Part shown: positions 8,521-17,200 of the stretch, piece after piece
How the letters are laid out: each line of letters starts with the position of its first letter
How positions within the stretch are numbered: the first letter of the stretch is position 1
Position numbers and translations under genes: made by a program
The notes under the pieces: generated by a model
Told to the model about the DNA's origin: nothing
The model's input: the letters and a program-made list of their open reading frames with translations, nothing else
Database searches by the model: none
NCBI GenBank assembly: GCA_963575745.1
Contig: CAUYUJ010008563.1
Coordinates: 1-30,000, forward strand
Length of the DNA: 30,000 nucleotides
Direction of reading: 5' to 3'
Source of the DNA: Prorocentrum cordatum
Taxonomy: Eukaryota > Sar > Dinophyceae > Prorocentrales > Prorocentraceae

Positions 8521-8640
8521 CGCTTGAATGTCCCACCGGCCCGACCCGCCCGTCAGGGGATCGTTCGCCCGTTTTGGGCTCCCGCCCGCGACTTCCTGAA
8601 GCGGTGCTTTCGCCTAGGACTTCCTCGAACGTTCACGCTC
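8521..8640. other. Short unique sequence
   Basis: GC-rich spacer between the minisatellite and pyrimidine tract, retaining fragments such as CGACTTCCT and GGACTTCCT related to the 41-bp unit. Confidence 0.5.
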
Positions 8641-8818
8641 TTGCCTTCCTGCTCCTCCTACCTCTCCCTCCTCCCTCCTCTCTCCTCTCCTCCCTTCTCT
8701 CTTTCCCTCCTCTCTTCCCTCATCCTTATGCCTCTCTGCCCTATCCCCTCCCCCTCCTCTCCCTCACGTGCACCACCACGACCCCTCTCCTGCCTCCTCC
8801 CTCCCTCTTTTTTTTGTT

Positions 8819-8869
<51 letters not shown>

Positions 8870-9073
8870 CCCCCCCGCTCTCTCTCTCTCTATTTCTCTA
8901 CCTCTCTTATAGATGTTTTTTTGTTTTTGTTTTTCTTTTTCTCTCTCTCTCTCTCTCTCTGCCTCTAATCAAACGCCCCCTGTTCGCTCCTTCTCTCCTG
9001 GCGTTTTCCCTGTTCCTTCGTCCCTCCCCTTCCCTTCCTCCCACTCTCCCTCGTTCTCCCCCTCCTCTTTTTG
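8641..9073 (+). repeat. Pyrimidine-rich (CCT)n/(CT)n tract
   Basis: Almost pure pyrimidine on this strand, with (TC)n runs at 8820-8865 and 8940-8960 and a T-rich patch at 8913-8940. Confidence 0.92.
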
Positions 9074-9288
9074 CAGGGCCCACACGAGTTCCAATGGCGG
9101 GCACATGTACGCCCACGAAGGATTGTCCGCCCGTTCAGGTTTGCCCGCCTGTCTAAGCCCGCCGCCCCCCGCAAAGAGACATAATCCCCCCAACGGGTGT
9201 TTCATCGAAGACAAAGAGGGCGGTTATCGAAGGTGTGGCGAAATCGTTTTGAATGTCACACGGGCAAGTAAGAACGAACAGTCATTTA
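9074..9288. other. Unique sequence, nothing identified
   Basis: Short non-repetitive spacer before the TTG array. Confidence 0.5.
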
Positions 9289-9389
9289 ATGGTTGTTGTT
9301 GTTGGTGGTGGTGGTGGTGGTGTTGTTGGTGTTGGTGTTGGTGTTGTGGTTGTTGTTGCTGTTGCTGTTGCTGTTGCTGTTGTTGTTGA
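9289..9389 (+). repeat. (TTG)n/(GTT)n microsatellite
   Basis: TTG triplets with TGG and CTG variants; the CTGTTG alternation dominates the 3' half. Confidence 0.96.
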
Positions 9390-9550
9390 GTGTCCCAACG
9401 TCATAGGGCGGGAAGCTGGGTTTGGGTGGTCGCGAAGAGTCGTTTGGATATTTGGTAGAGCTTGAACTGCCCCCCCACGAAGTGGGGGTATTGTCTCGCG
9501 TCGCATGAAAACCCTGGCACTGGTGAGAACACTGAGCGTTCGGGTAAAAT
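9390..9550. other. Unique spacer between TTG arrays
   Basis: It contains a short hairpin-like GCCCCCCCACGAAGTGGGGGT near 9469-9489. No gene is seen. Confidence 0.5.
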
Positions 9551-9757
9551 GATTGTTGTTGTTGTTGTTGGTGTTGTTGGTGTTGTTGTTGGTTGTTGTT
9601 GTTTGTTGTTGTTGGTGGTGGTGGTGGTGCTGTTGCTGCTGGTGTTGTTGCTGTTGTTGTTGTTGTTGTTGTCGTTGTTGTTGTCGTCGTCGTCGTTGTC
9701 GTCGTCGTCGCCGCCGCCGTCGTCGTCGTCGTCGTCATCGTCGTCGTCGTCGTCGTA
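9551..9757 (+). repeat. (TTG)n grading into (TCG)n
   Basis: It starts as TTG/GTT triplets, becomes TTG/TCG mixed near 9660 and is nearly pure TCG with a GCC patch from 9680 to the end. Confidence 0.96.
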
Positions 9758-9840
9758 CCTAGGCTCTGCCTAGCTTAAAGCTGCTAACCGCCCCGGGCGG
9801 TTCCCCCAGTCCCCGCCCCGCGGTTCCCCCAGTCCCCTGG

Positions 9841-10740
9841 GAGCTTTAGCCTTAGCTTTAGCTTTAGCTTAGCTTTAGCTTTAGCTTTAGCTTTAGCTCA
9901 GCTTTAGCTTAGCTGTAGCTTAGCTTTAGCTTAGCCTTAGCTTAGCTTTAGCTTTGCTTCCGCTTAGCTTTAGCTTAGTTTCAGCTTAGCTTTAGCTTAG
10001 CTTCAGCTTAGCTTTAGCTTAGCTGTAGCATAGCTCCAGCTTAGCTTTCGCTTAGGGTTAGCTTAGGGTTAGCTTAGTGTTAGCTTAGCCTTAGCTTAGC
10101 TTAGCTTTCGCTTAGCTTTAGCTTAGCTTTAGCTTAGCTTTAGCTTAGCTTTAGCTTAGCTCCAGCTTAGTGTTAGCTCAGCTTCAGCTTAGCTTTAGCT
10201 TAGCTTTAGCTTAGCTGCAGCTTAGCTTTAGCTTAGCTTTAGCTTAGCTTCCGCTTAGCTTTAGCTTAGCTTTAGAATAGCTTTAGCTTAGCTTTAGCTT
10301 AGCTTTAGCTTAGCTTTAACTTAGCTTTAGCTTAGTTTCAGCTTAGCTCCAGCTTAGCTTTAGCTTAGCTGTAGCTTAGCTTTAGCTTAGCCTTAGCTTA
10401 GCTTTAGCTTTGCTTCCGCTTAGCTTTAGCTTAGTTTCAGCTTAGCTTTAGCTTAGCTTCAGCTTAGCTTTAGCTTAGTTTCAGCTTATCTTTAGCTTTA
10501 GCTTCAGCTTAACTTTAGCTTAGCTTCAGCTTAGCTTTAGCTTAGCTTTAGCTTAGCTGCAGCTTAGCTTCTAGCTTAGCTTTAGCTTAGTGTTAGCTTA
10601 GCCTTTTCTTAGCTTTAGCTTAGTTTTAGCTTAGCCCCCAGCTTAGCTTTAGCTTAGCTTTAGCTAAGCTTTAGCTTAGCTTTAGCTTAGCTTCAGCTTA
10701 GCTTCAGCTTAGCTTTAGCTTAGCTTTATCTTAGCTTTAC
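9841..10740 (+). repeat. AGCTTTAGCTT 11-bp satellite
   Basis: About 900 bp of a degenerate 11-bp unit (AGCTTT plus AGCTT) with variants such as AGCTTCAGCTT, AGCTGTAGCTT and AGCTTCCGCTT. A 123-bp block, 9900-10022, recurs identically at 10356-10478, showing higher-order duplication. TTAGGGTTAGC variants occur at 10052-10072. Confidence 0.97.
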
Positions 10741-10804
10741 TGTTACTGCGAATGCTGCTTTCCTAGGGGCTCCAACTCCTAGGTAGGGTCGCACTGGGAT
10801 ATTT

Positions 10805-10917
10805 GCTGTTGTTGTTGTTGTTGTTGTTGTTGCTGTTGCTGTTGTTGTTGCTGTTGCTATTGCTGTTGTGGTTGTTTCTGTTGCTGTTGTTGTTGTGGCT
10901 GCTGTTGTTGTTCTGGC
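10805..10917 (+). repeat. (TTG)n microsatellite
   Basis: TTG triplets with CTG, TGG and TAT variants. Confidence 0.96.
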
Positions 10918-11103
10918 TTGTGTGGGTGAGGGCCGACGCCTTTCTCTCTGCTCTACCCTCTTTGTCGGTTGTGATTCCAGCTCCTCGTATTGCCAGCTTC
11001 CCTGCAGCTCGGCCTCTGGAGGGGCCTCGCCGCCACGGCTGGCCGCAGCCAGCAAGAGTGAAGCATTTGGACCCCGGGAGGAGCCCCGGGGACTGATTTT
11101 GAG
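10918..11103. other. Unique sequence, nothing identified
   Basis: GC-rich spacer with GGACCCCGGGAGGAGCCCCGG at 11069-11089, which has short internal complementarity. Confidence 0.5.
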
Positions 11104-11160
11104 CTCCTCCTCCTCCTCCTCCTCCTCCTTCCTCCTCCTCCTCCTCCTCCTCCTCCTCAC
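11104..11160 (+). repeat. (CTC)n microsatellite
   Basis: CTC/TCC triplets with one interruption, on the opposite strand sense to the GGA tracts. Confidence 0.95.
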
Positions 11161-11552
11161 CCCCTCGCTCGCCGCCGAGGGGAGGAGGAGGACCCAGGAG
11201 GGCGCCCGCGCAGGCGCGAGGGGCACCAGCGGGGGGGCGGCCGCAGGACGGGGGAGAAGCGGGGGGAGAGGGGGTGGATGGAGGACGGCGAGGCGGGCAT
11301 GCGGAGGGGGAGCGCGAGCAGGAGGCTGCGGAGGGGGTGGCCGAGGGAGCGGGGAAGGGGGTGGTTGGGGGACGGGGCGAGGGGTGGGCGGTTAGGGCAA
11401 TTGCGCATGGGGCGTGGGCGGGTCTAGGAACGGATCCGTAAGGGCTTCGCCCCCCGCCGCTGGCCCCCTCTCTCGGAGAATGGGCCATGGAAGAGCGAAG
11501 TCATGAGGCTTTGGCTTCGCCGTGAAGCAGTGTCGGGACCTGTTTGTTTTTC
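11161..11552 (+). other. G-rich unique sequence with many G-runs
   Basis: At 11230-11400 the + strand has repeated runs of three to seven G separated by short spacers, a composition able to form G-quadruplexes. No gene is recognised. Confidence 0.55.
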
Positions 11553-12167
11553 GACCCTGACCCTACGGATCGGCGTGAAGGGTGCCGCAGAATTTCAGAC
11601 ATGTGGCAAATCCCGTGTGTTTTTAGACCCTGACCCTACGGATCCGCGTGAGGGGTGCCACCGGATTTTTAGAAATGTGGCAAATCCTATGTGTTTTTGG
11701 AGCCTGACCCCGCCGATCTGCATGAGGGGTGCAGCCGAATTTCAGAAATGTGGTAAATCCTTGTGCTTTTGGACCCTGACCCTACGGATCTGCGTGAGGG
11801 GTGCCAGGCAATTTCAGAAATGTGGCAAATCCCTGTGCTTTTGGACCCTGACCCTACGGATCTGCAAGAGGGGTGCCGCCGAATTTCAGAAATGTGGCAA
11901 ATCCCTTGTGCTTTTGGACCGTGACCCTACGGATCTGCAAGAGGGGTGCCGCCGAGTTTCAGAAATGTGGCAAATCCTTTGGTGTTTTTGGACCCTAACC
12001 CTGCCGATCTGCGTGAGGGGTGCCACCGAATTTCAGACATGTAGCAAATCCTATGTGTGTTTTGGACCCTGACCCCGCGGATCTGCGTGAGGGGTGCCAG
12101 GCAATTTCAGAAATGTGGCAAATCCCATGTGTTTTTGTACCCTGACCCTGCCGATCTGCGTGAGGGG
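11553..12167 (+). repeat. 73-bp minisatellite
   Basis: GACCCTGACCCTACGGATC boxes start at 11553, 11626, 11700, 11772, 11844, 11917, 11991, 12065 and 12138, a period of 72-74 bp. Each unit also has GTGAGGGGTGCC, AATTTCAGAAATGTGGCAAA and a TTTTTGG end. The last copy is interrupted after GTGAGGGG by the AT-rich element. The open frame across it cycles through the repeat in different phases, so it is not a gene. Confidence 0.95.
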
Positions 12168-12329
12168 TGTACACCTTAGGCGATGCTTAAGAAAACTTAA
12201 ATTTTGGCCAGAGTCTCGACTATTCTTAATGTTTCAATGGATTTGAATAGAAATTTTGGGTTTTTATTCAAGTTCTGAGACTATGAATTTCTTAACCCAT
12301 GATTTCTTAAGCATTTCGCAGGGTGTACA
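12168..12329. mobile_element. AT-rich MITE-like element with 25-bp TIRs
   Basis: The left end is TGTACACC and then ATGCTTAAGAA at 12183-12193. The right end is TTCTTAAGCAT at 12304-12314 and then GGTGTACA at 12322-12329, the inverse order. The 162-bp body is strikingly AT-rich compared with its GC-rich surroundings and has no coding capacity. Confidence 0.65.
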
Positions 12330-12812
12330 TGTTTATTCACCCCAGCAATTCAGATTATGATTTCTCCGTTGTAAAATGACTGGTTTGGGCCTCTTCCCCC
12401 TCGCGCGGCCCATCAACAGGGAACAGTAAGCAGCAAGAAGTCAACAATGAACAGCAAGCAGCAAGAACCAGAACTGTAACAGTGGAAACTGGAAGCTGCA
12501 ACTGGTACAGGAATCTGCGAATTCCCGGCCTACAGCCTGGTGGCCTCACAAGGGGGCCGGCGGATCTCCATTGGATTTTGGAGTTTGGGCAAGAGGGAGT
12601 AAACGTCCAGCGTTGTTTGTATGTTTCACCTTCGGGAAGCCGGATCATCGTGGGCACTTCTTCGGGAGATCGGTGGATATTGATTGATGCTCCTCCGTGG
12701 GCTCACCTTGCTTGCCTATATTCTGTTCGTCTCCGAGTGTCGTTAGTACTAACGGGGACCTCCCTTACGCTCTCGGCAGGCATTTGAACTCGGCCTATCC
12801 TGCCCCTCATGA
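12330..12812. other. Unique sequence, no gene recognised
   Basis: Mixed composition. CCAGCAATTCAGA at 12344-12356 resembles part of the 73-bp unit and may be its remnant beyond the AT-rich insert. Short open frames on both strands carry no identifiable motif. Confidence 0.5.
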
Positions 12813-12837
12813 TTATCAGCATCATCATTATCAGCAG

Positions 12838-12907
<70 letters not shown>
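12813..12907 (+). repeat. (CAT/ATC)n microsatellite, 5' of LINE
   Basis: About 25 pure CAT units preceded by ATTATCAGCAT-type variants. The LINE target site is its 3' end. Confidence 0.97.
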
Positions 12908-12912
<5 letters not shown>

Positions 12913-12924
12913 TAGCATCAGCAT
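12908..12924 (+). repeat. 5' target-site duplication of LINE
   Basis: ATCATTAGCATCAGCAT is identical to 19424-19440. The last T is shared with the first base of the SL, so the duplication is 16 or 17 bp. Confidence 0.92.
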
Positions 12925-12945
12925 CCGTAGCCATTTTGGCTCAAG
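12924..12945 (+). other. Dinoflagellate spliced-leader sequence at LINE 5' end
   Basis: All 22 positions match the canonical dinoflagellate SL exon, with T at the variable first base. In the cell this sequence is donated by SL RNA to the 5' end of nuclear mRNAs by trans-splicing. It is not an SL RNA gene here, because the base after CTCAAG is not a GT splice donor. It directly abuts the target-site duplication, so it was part of the RNA template that was reverse-transcribed. Confidence 0.97.
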
Positions 12946-12963
12946 TCCGTAGCGGTGGCTCAG
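12946..12963 (+). other. Possible degenerate second (relict) spliced leader
   Basis: TCCGTAGCGGTGGCTCAG follows the perfect SL with no gap. It shares the first eight bases of the SL and the TGGCTCA near its end, with about four bases missing in the middle. Stacked relict SLs are known in retroposed dinoflagellate genes that were trans-spliced more than once. The similarity is short, so a chance 5' leader sequence remains possible. Confidence 0.5.
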
Positions 12964-13091
12964 GGTCCAGCAGCGCGGACGAGAGTATTGTGGCAAGGGG
13001 GCGTCCCAGAGACGCACGCGGCCCCAACAGCTCATATCTGTGTATTGTATTGGGGCTAGCCCCAAGATTTTGGCACAGTTACGGCACGCAG
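12964..13091 (+). other. LINE 5' untranslated leader
   Basis: There is no AUG between the SL and 13092, so the first AUG of the capped RNA is that of ORF1. A perfect 16-bp palindrome, TTGGGGCTAGCCCCAA, sits at 13050-13065 and could fold into a hairpin about 30 nt before the start codon. The ORF1 frame is open upstream to the SL and beyond, so a longer N-terminus would need a non-AUG start. Confidence 0.7.
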
Positions 13092-14255
13092 ATGGTTGTG
13101 CAGCGCAATGCGCCGTGGCACAATAAGTTTCTCTACAACCCTTGGATCAAGGCCAATGGGAAAGGAAAAGGACGGATCGATGAGGAAGACCTGTGGCACG
13201 GTTACCCACCTTTGCCGAGTGGACAGCAGACCTTCCAGCCCAGCAGCGGTACGTCCAGGTCGGGCTGGTGGGGAAACCGTAAGGGACGGCCCATGGTGGA
13301 GTGCAGCGGTTGCGGCAGGAAACTCTTCCAGGACCGTCTCAAGTCGAAGAATTGGACGTGTGTGTGTGGTGGTCAGTTCTCTGATGAAGATATTGTCTCT
13401 CCTCATCCTGGTTGGTCTCGTGGCGGGGGTGGGCAGCAGCAGGCCCAAAGCGAATCTCCAGCAGCACAGCTCCGCCGACTGGCCGCACTTCTGCCTGAAC
13501 GGGTCCGAGGGGCGGCTCAGGGGATCTTGCAAGAGCTGGAGGCGCCCGCCCCCAAGCCACCGCTGCAGCCAGGACAGGGACTGCAGCAGGCCACAGCCCG
13601 CGTCAACAGAGCCAGGAAGCAGTTGGACAAGGTCAAGGCTGCGTGGATCCGCCACAAAAGGGACTTGGAGAAGAGCGAGAAGGATCTCAAAGAGGCCACA
13701 GAGGAAGTACATCGAGCTGAGCGAGAGGAGATTGCGGCAGCCAAGCAGTTCCTCCCTCAGCTCCCGACGAAGGCGGCGGCCACAGTCGACGTGCAGCAGG
13801 TCCTGGACGGCAAACTGGACCTGGAGATCAACTTCGAGTCATTGTCAGGTCTCGAGGTGCAGGAGGAAGACCTCAAGGTGCTGGACGAGGCCAAGCAGCA
13901 GCTGCAGAAGGCACTGTCCGAGGCGGTCCAGGCGTCGTACGGGGCCCTGCAGGCGAGGATCGACGAGCACAAGGCGCGTCTCGCAGGCGTCGTGGAGCGG
14001 GCGCGGAAGAAGCGGAAGGCGCCAGAGGCTCCAGCGGAAGCTGAAGCAGCTGGCTCAGGAGGTGGGGCACCAGCATCAGCGCCGTCTCCCCCAGGCCCTG
14101 ACCCAGGAGATGGCCAGAGGCCGCCTCCCCAGCCCGCGGCCGCTGGAGGAAGCGGCAGCCTGGACCCACAGCAGGCCCGCCTCGAGCGCGAGGTGGAGGC
14201 CTTGGTGGGGGGCTACAAGGCAAGCGCGGGTCAGGGAGGGGGGACGTGTTCCTGA
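13092..14255 (+). CDS. LINE ORF1: zinc-ribbon and coiled-coil protein
   Basis: The predicted protein has 387 residues from the first AUG of the SL-capped transcript. Residues 1-45 are basic and aromatic (MVVQRNAPWHNKFLYNPW and a Gly-Lys stretch). A zinc-ribbon-like motif follows, with Cys71-x2-Cys74 and Cys90-x-Cys92. About residues 115-310 are rich in Leu, Lys, Glu, Arg and Ala with heptad-like spacing, which suggests coiled coils for self-association. The tail is Pro/Gly/Ala-rich. LINE ORF1 proteins usually bind element RNA and form particles; here that role is inferred from position and architecture, since I do not recognise an RRM or a CCHC knuckle. The stop codon at 14253-14255 lies in a G-rich stretch, and ORF2 continues in the +1 frame. 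An earlier non-AUG start from 12936 would add 52 residues but is unlikely. Confidence 0.85.
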   Translation: MVVQRNAPWHNKFLYNPWIKANGKGKGRIDEEDLWHGYPPLPSGQQTFQPSSGTSRSGWWGNRKGRPMVECSGCGRKLFQDRLKSKNWTCVCGGQFSDEDIVSPHPGWSRGGGGQQQAQSESPAAQLRRLAALLPERVRGAAQGILQELEAPAPKPPLQPGQGLQQATARVNRARKQLDKVKAAWIRHKRDLEKSEKDLKEATEEVHRAEREEIAAAKQFLPQLPTKAAATVDVQQVLDGKLDLEINFESLSGLEVQEEDLKVLDEAKQQLQKALSEAVQASYGALQARIDEHKARLAGVVERARKKRKAPEAPAEAEAAGSGGGAPASAPSPPGPDPGDGQRPPPQPAAAGGSGSLDPQQARLEREVEALVGGYKASAGQGGGTCS

Positions 14256-14286
14256 TGTTGGGGCCAGTGACGTGAAGAGTTTGTAC

Positions 14287-17200
14287 ATGCGCAATCTCTC
14301 TGGATGGGGATACCCGACCAAGGGGCTGCTGAAGGAGAGGGCTCACGATATTCTCATTTTTCCAGAGCTTCATCGCCTGCCAGAAGAGTGCCAGGAGGTC
14401 CTGCATGAGTGGGATAAAGCTGGTTACCAAGCATTGGTTGCCCCATCGTACCAAGCTCAAGGAGTGAAGCGAGCAGCAGGTATCTCGGCAGGAGTCTTGA
14501 AGCGGTACCAGTTCCAGACGTTTCGCCATCTGGCCAACAAGCAGGACCAGCAGCTGGGACTCAGGATGTTAGACGAGCCAGATTTCACCAAGCAACAGGG
14601 GATAGACTTCAAGGACCTGGTAGCGTTCCAGCTGAAGATAGGTGGCCAGGCCGTCACGATCATCGGAGTGTATCTCACCGCTGGCATAGGTTTGACTGGC
14701 ACCAACATAGACAAGCTCATCCAGATGGGCCAGCTGATACAATGCTTGCGCACGCCTTGGCTGGCCATAGGAGACTTCAATGCAGAGCCGCAGGAGTTAG
14801 TCAAGGTGGGCTGGCCCAAGCTTGTCGATGGCATCATTCGCACAGCTGATGGAGCAGATTATACGTGTACCTTGGGAAAGAAGAGATTGATAGATTTCAT
14901 GGTGTTATCGGAGTCAATGGTAAGGTTCGTTGATAGTTTCAAGGTGGACGACACGGCATGTTTCGAAGGAGGTAAGGCACACTTTGGTCTGCATCTCAGT
15001 CTAAGGCTGAAACTCGATCAAGCTTGGAGGTGGGTGCTTCAGTTACCAGAACGATTTGTCTATCCGTCTGTGCCCCAGAAGCAGAAGGACCCCACCAGCA
15101 AGCGCTCGAGGAAGCTGAAGTTGAAGCAGGCAGAGACAGCACAGCCGGAGGTTCCAGCACCACCTGTTCCACTACGACGCAAAGTGATTGGGTTCAAGAT
15201 GCCGCCACCTGTCGTCTACCTCACTAATGATGACTGGGGAATTGAGTTTGACGAAGCTTGTGATGAGCAACCAGATGAGCCAGATGAAGAGCACCAGGAA
15301 CCAGGAGAGCCTGAGGCCGACGAGGAGTTAGAGGGGGTAGCCGCTGCGAATCCTGGGCAGACCAGAGGTTCAGAAGACACCATGACGCAGGACGCGGAGG
15401 GTCACCCCCTGCTCACGATCGGTCAGGAACAGCAAAACCACCTGTGGGAGGCTCTCCAGCATCCAGTGGACCCCGCGAAGGTGCCCAGCTACGTAAGGGA
15501 CTCGTTCGCATACAACTTGGACGTGGACGCGGCCATGCATGTAGGAGCAGCCTTCGCAGGTTGGGTTGCACGCTTCGAGGGTTTTTTCTGTGCCATGCTA
15601 GATGTGCATCCGAAAGATCAGCAGAGATTTAAGGGCCGTGCGGTTTTAAAGGAATTGCAGAAGCGACCTGAGGCCCAGGGAGCCCATTTCGTGTCGTCTC
15701 GGGATCCTGTGGCCCATTGGTGGGCCACGGTTAGTTTTCTGCTCTCTGATCTGGTGGGTTCCCTGGGCGACCGAACCAAGCACAGGCCGAGTAGGCTCTT
15801 TGACAGACTCAGGGATATGGCAGCATCAACGCCTGTTTCTGCCGCGCTGCCTCTCCCTGCTAGAACTCGCGCTGAATGGGTCCGTGGCCTTCGTGTTCTC
15901 AGAGAAGCTTCGGACCAGACGATCAGAGATTTCGAAGTTAGAGCCAAGCAGAATTCGGTGCGAGCGCAGAGAGCTGTTTTGAATAATACCCTAACCTATT
16001 TCCACCAGTGGGTTATGCAGCAGGACCAGGCTGGAGGTCGAGGTCTGTATAACCGTATAAGGGATAAGTCGGTGTTTGTGGGGGAGGTTAGGGCTCGGGG
16101 GGTGACGGCTCTGGACTCTTGTCAGAGGATGGCCGTGAAGGCCGACATATGGTCGCGCAAGTGGGCAGGAGACAGCTTGAGTTTTCCCAGGGTCCGAGCT
16201 CTTTGGCAGAAGGCCCAGGCCAGGGCCAAGCAAAACCCGCGGCCCCCGCTTGGAGCCGACTGGCTCCGTAGGGTCATCTCGGCCCTGCCTGAAAAAGCGC
16301 CTGGTGTTGATAGGCTGTCCAAGAAAGATTTCCAGTGGTTGCCGCCGCTGGGTCTGCAGCAGCTGGCGGATTTCTATAACCTAGTGGAGCAAAGGGTCAG
16401 CTGGCCTTGGCAGGCGCTAGTTGTTTTAGTCACGCTCCAGGTCAAAGACGTGGATTCCGACCGTGCGATTGGCCTGCTTGCTTGGATTGTCCGCTTCTGG
16501 GGGCGTTTGCGTTCCTCGGACCGAGCTGGTTGGACCAAGGAGCGAGCAGGACCGTGGGACACGGCCCTGGCAGGAAACTCAGCCCTGCAGGCCGCGCTGC
16601 TCAGATTGTTCAGGGATGAGCAGGCTGCTCACTCTAGTCTGCCAGACCACCAGAGCGCGAGTCTGCTCTGGGATGTTAAAGGTTTCTATGACAGCCTCCG
16701 CTGGGATCTTGTCCTGGAGCACGCTCTAGAGCTCGACTTTCCCCCTTGCTATTTGGCCCTGGAGCTCCAGGTCCACATGGCTGCCAGGTTTTTGAGAGAG
16801 GCTGGAGGTTTTTCACTTGCGGTGCAGCCAGGAATGTCCTTGATCCCAGGCAGCAGTGGTGCGGTCGACCTAGGTAGAGCTGCCCTGCATTTCGTCTGCA
16901 GTAAGATAGCCACGGGCAGACCTCTACCAACACTGCACACCTGGGTAGATGACGTAGTGCAATGCATGTACGGTGACAGTGAGAGAGTTTTTTGTGAGCT
17001 CTCAAAGGTGGGCCTGGAATTGGTCCACGGCCTGCGCGCGATCAAACTCCAGATTGCTCCCAAGTCGGCCATCATTTCGTCCTCGGGTCCCTTGGCTGCG
17101 AGACTCAAGGATTTCTTCGCCGACCAAGGAGTGCGCGTGCAGGCCAAGAGTGTTGCTGCGGATCTAGGCATAGACCGAGGCCGAGTCAGGGCATCCAGGC

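Noticed and set aside
11503-12072. 189-codon ORF over the 73-bp minisatellite as a gene
   Set aside because: The repeat period is not a multiple of three, so the protein repeats appear in changing phases. This fits a stop-poor satellite better than a protein.
12924-12945. SL RNA gene
   Set aside because: The SL exon is followed by TCCGTAG, not a GT splice donor, and sits at a retrotransposon boundary with a target duplication.
13096-14240. N-terminal extension of the ORF2 frame upstream of the endonuclease
   Set aside because: Over this stretch the frame overlaps ORF1, is Arg/Ser-rich and has no recognisable fold. ORF1 in the other frame has the zinc ribbon and coiled coil, so this part is its shadow.
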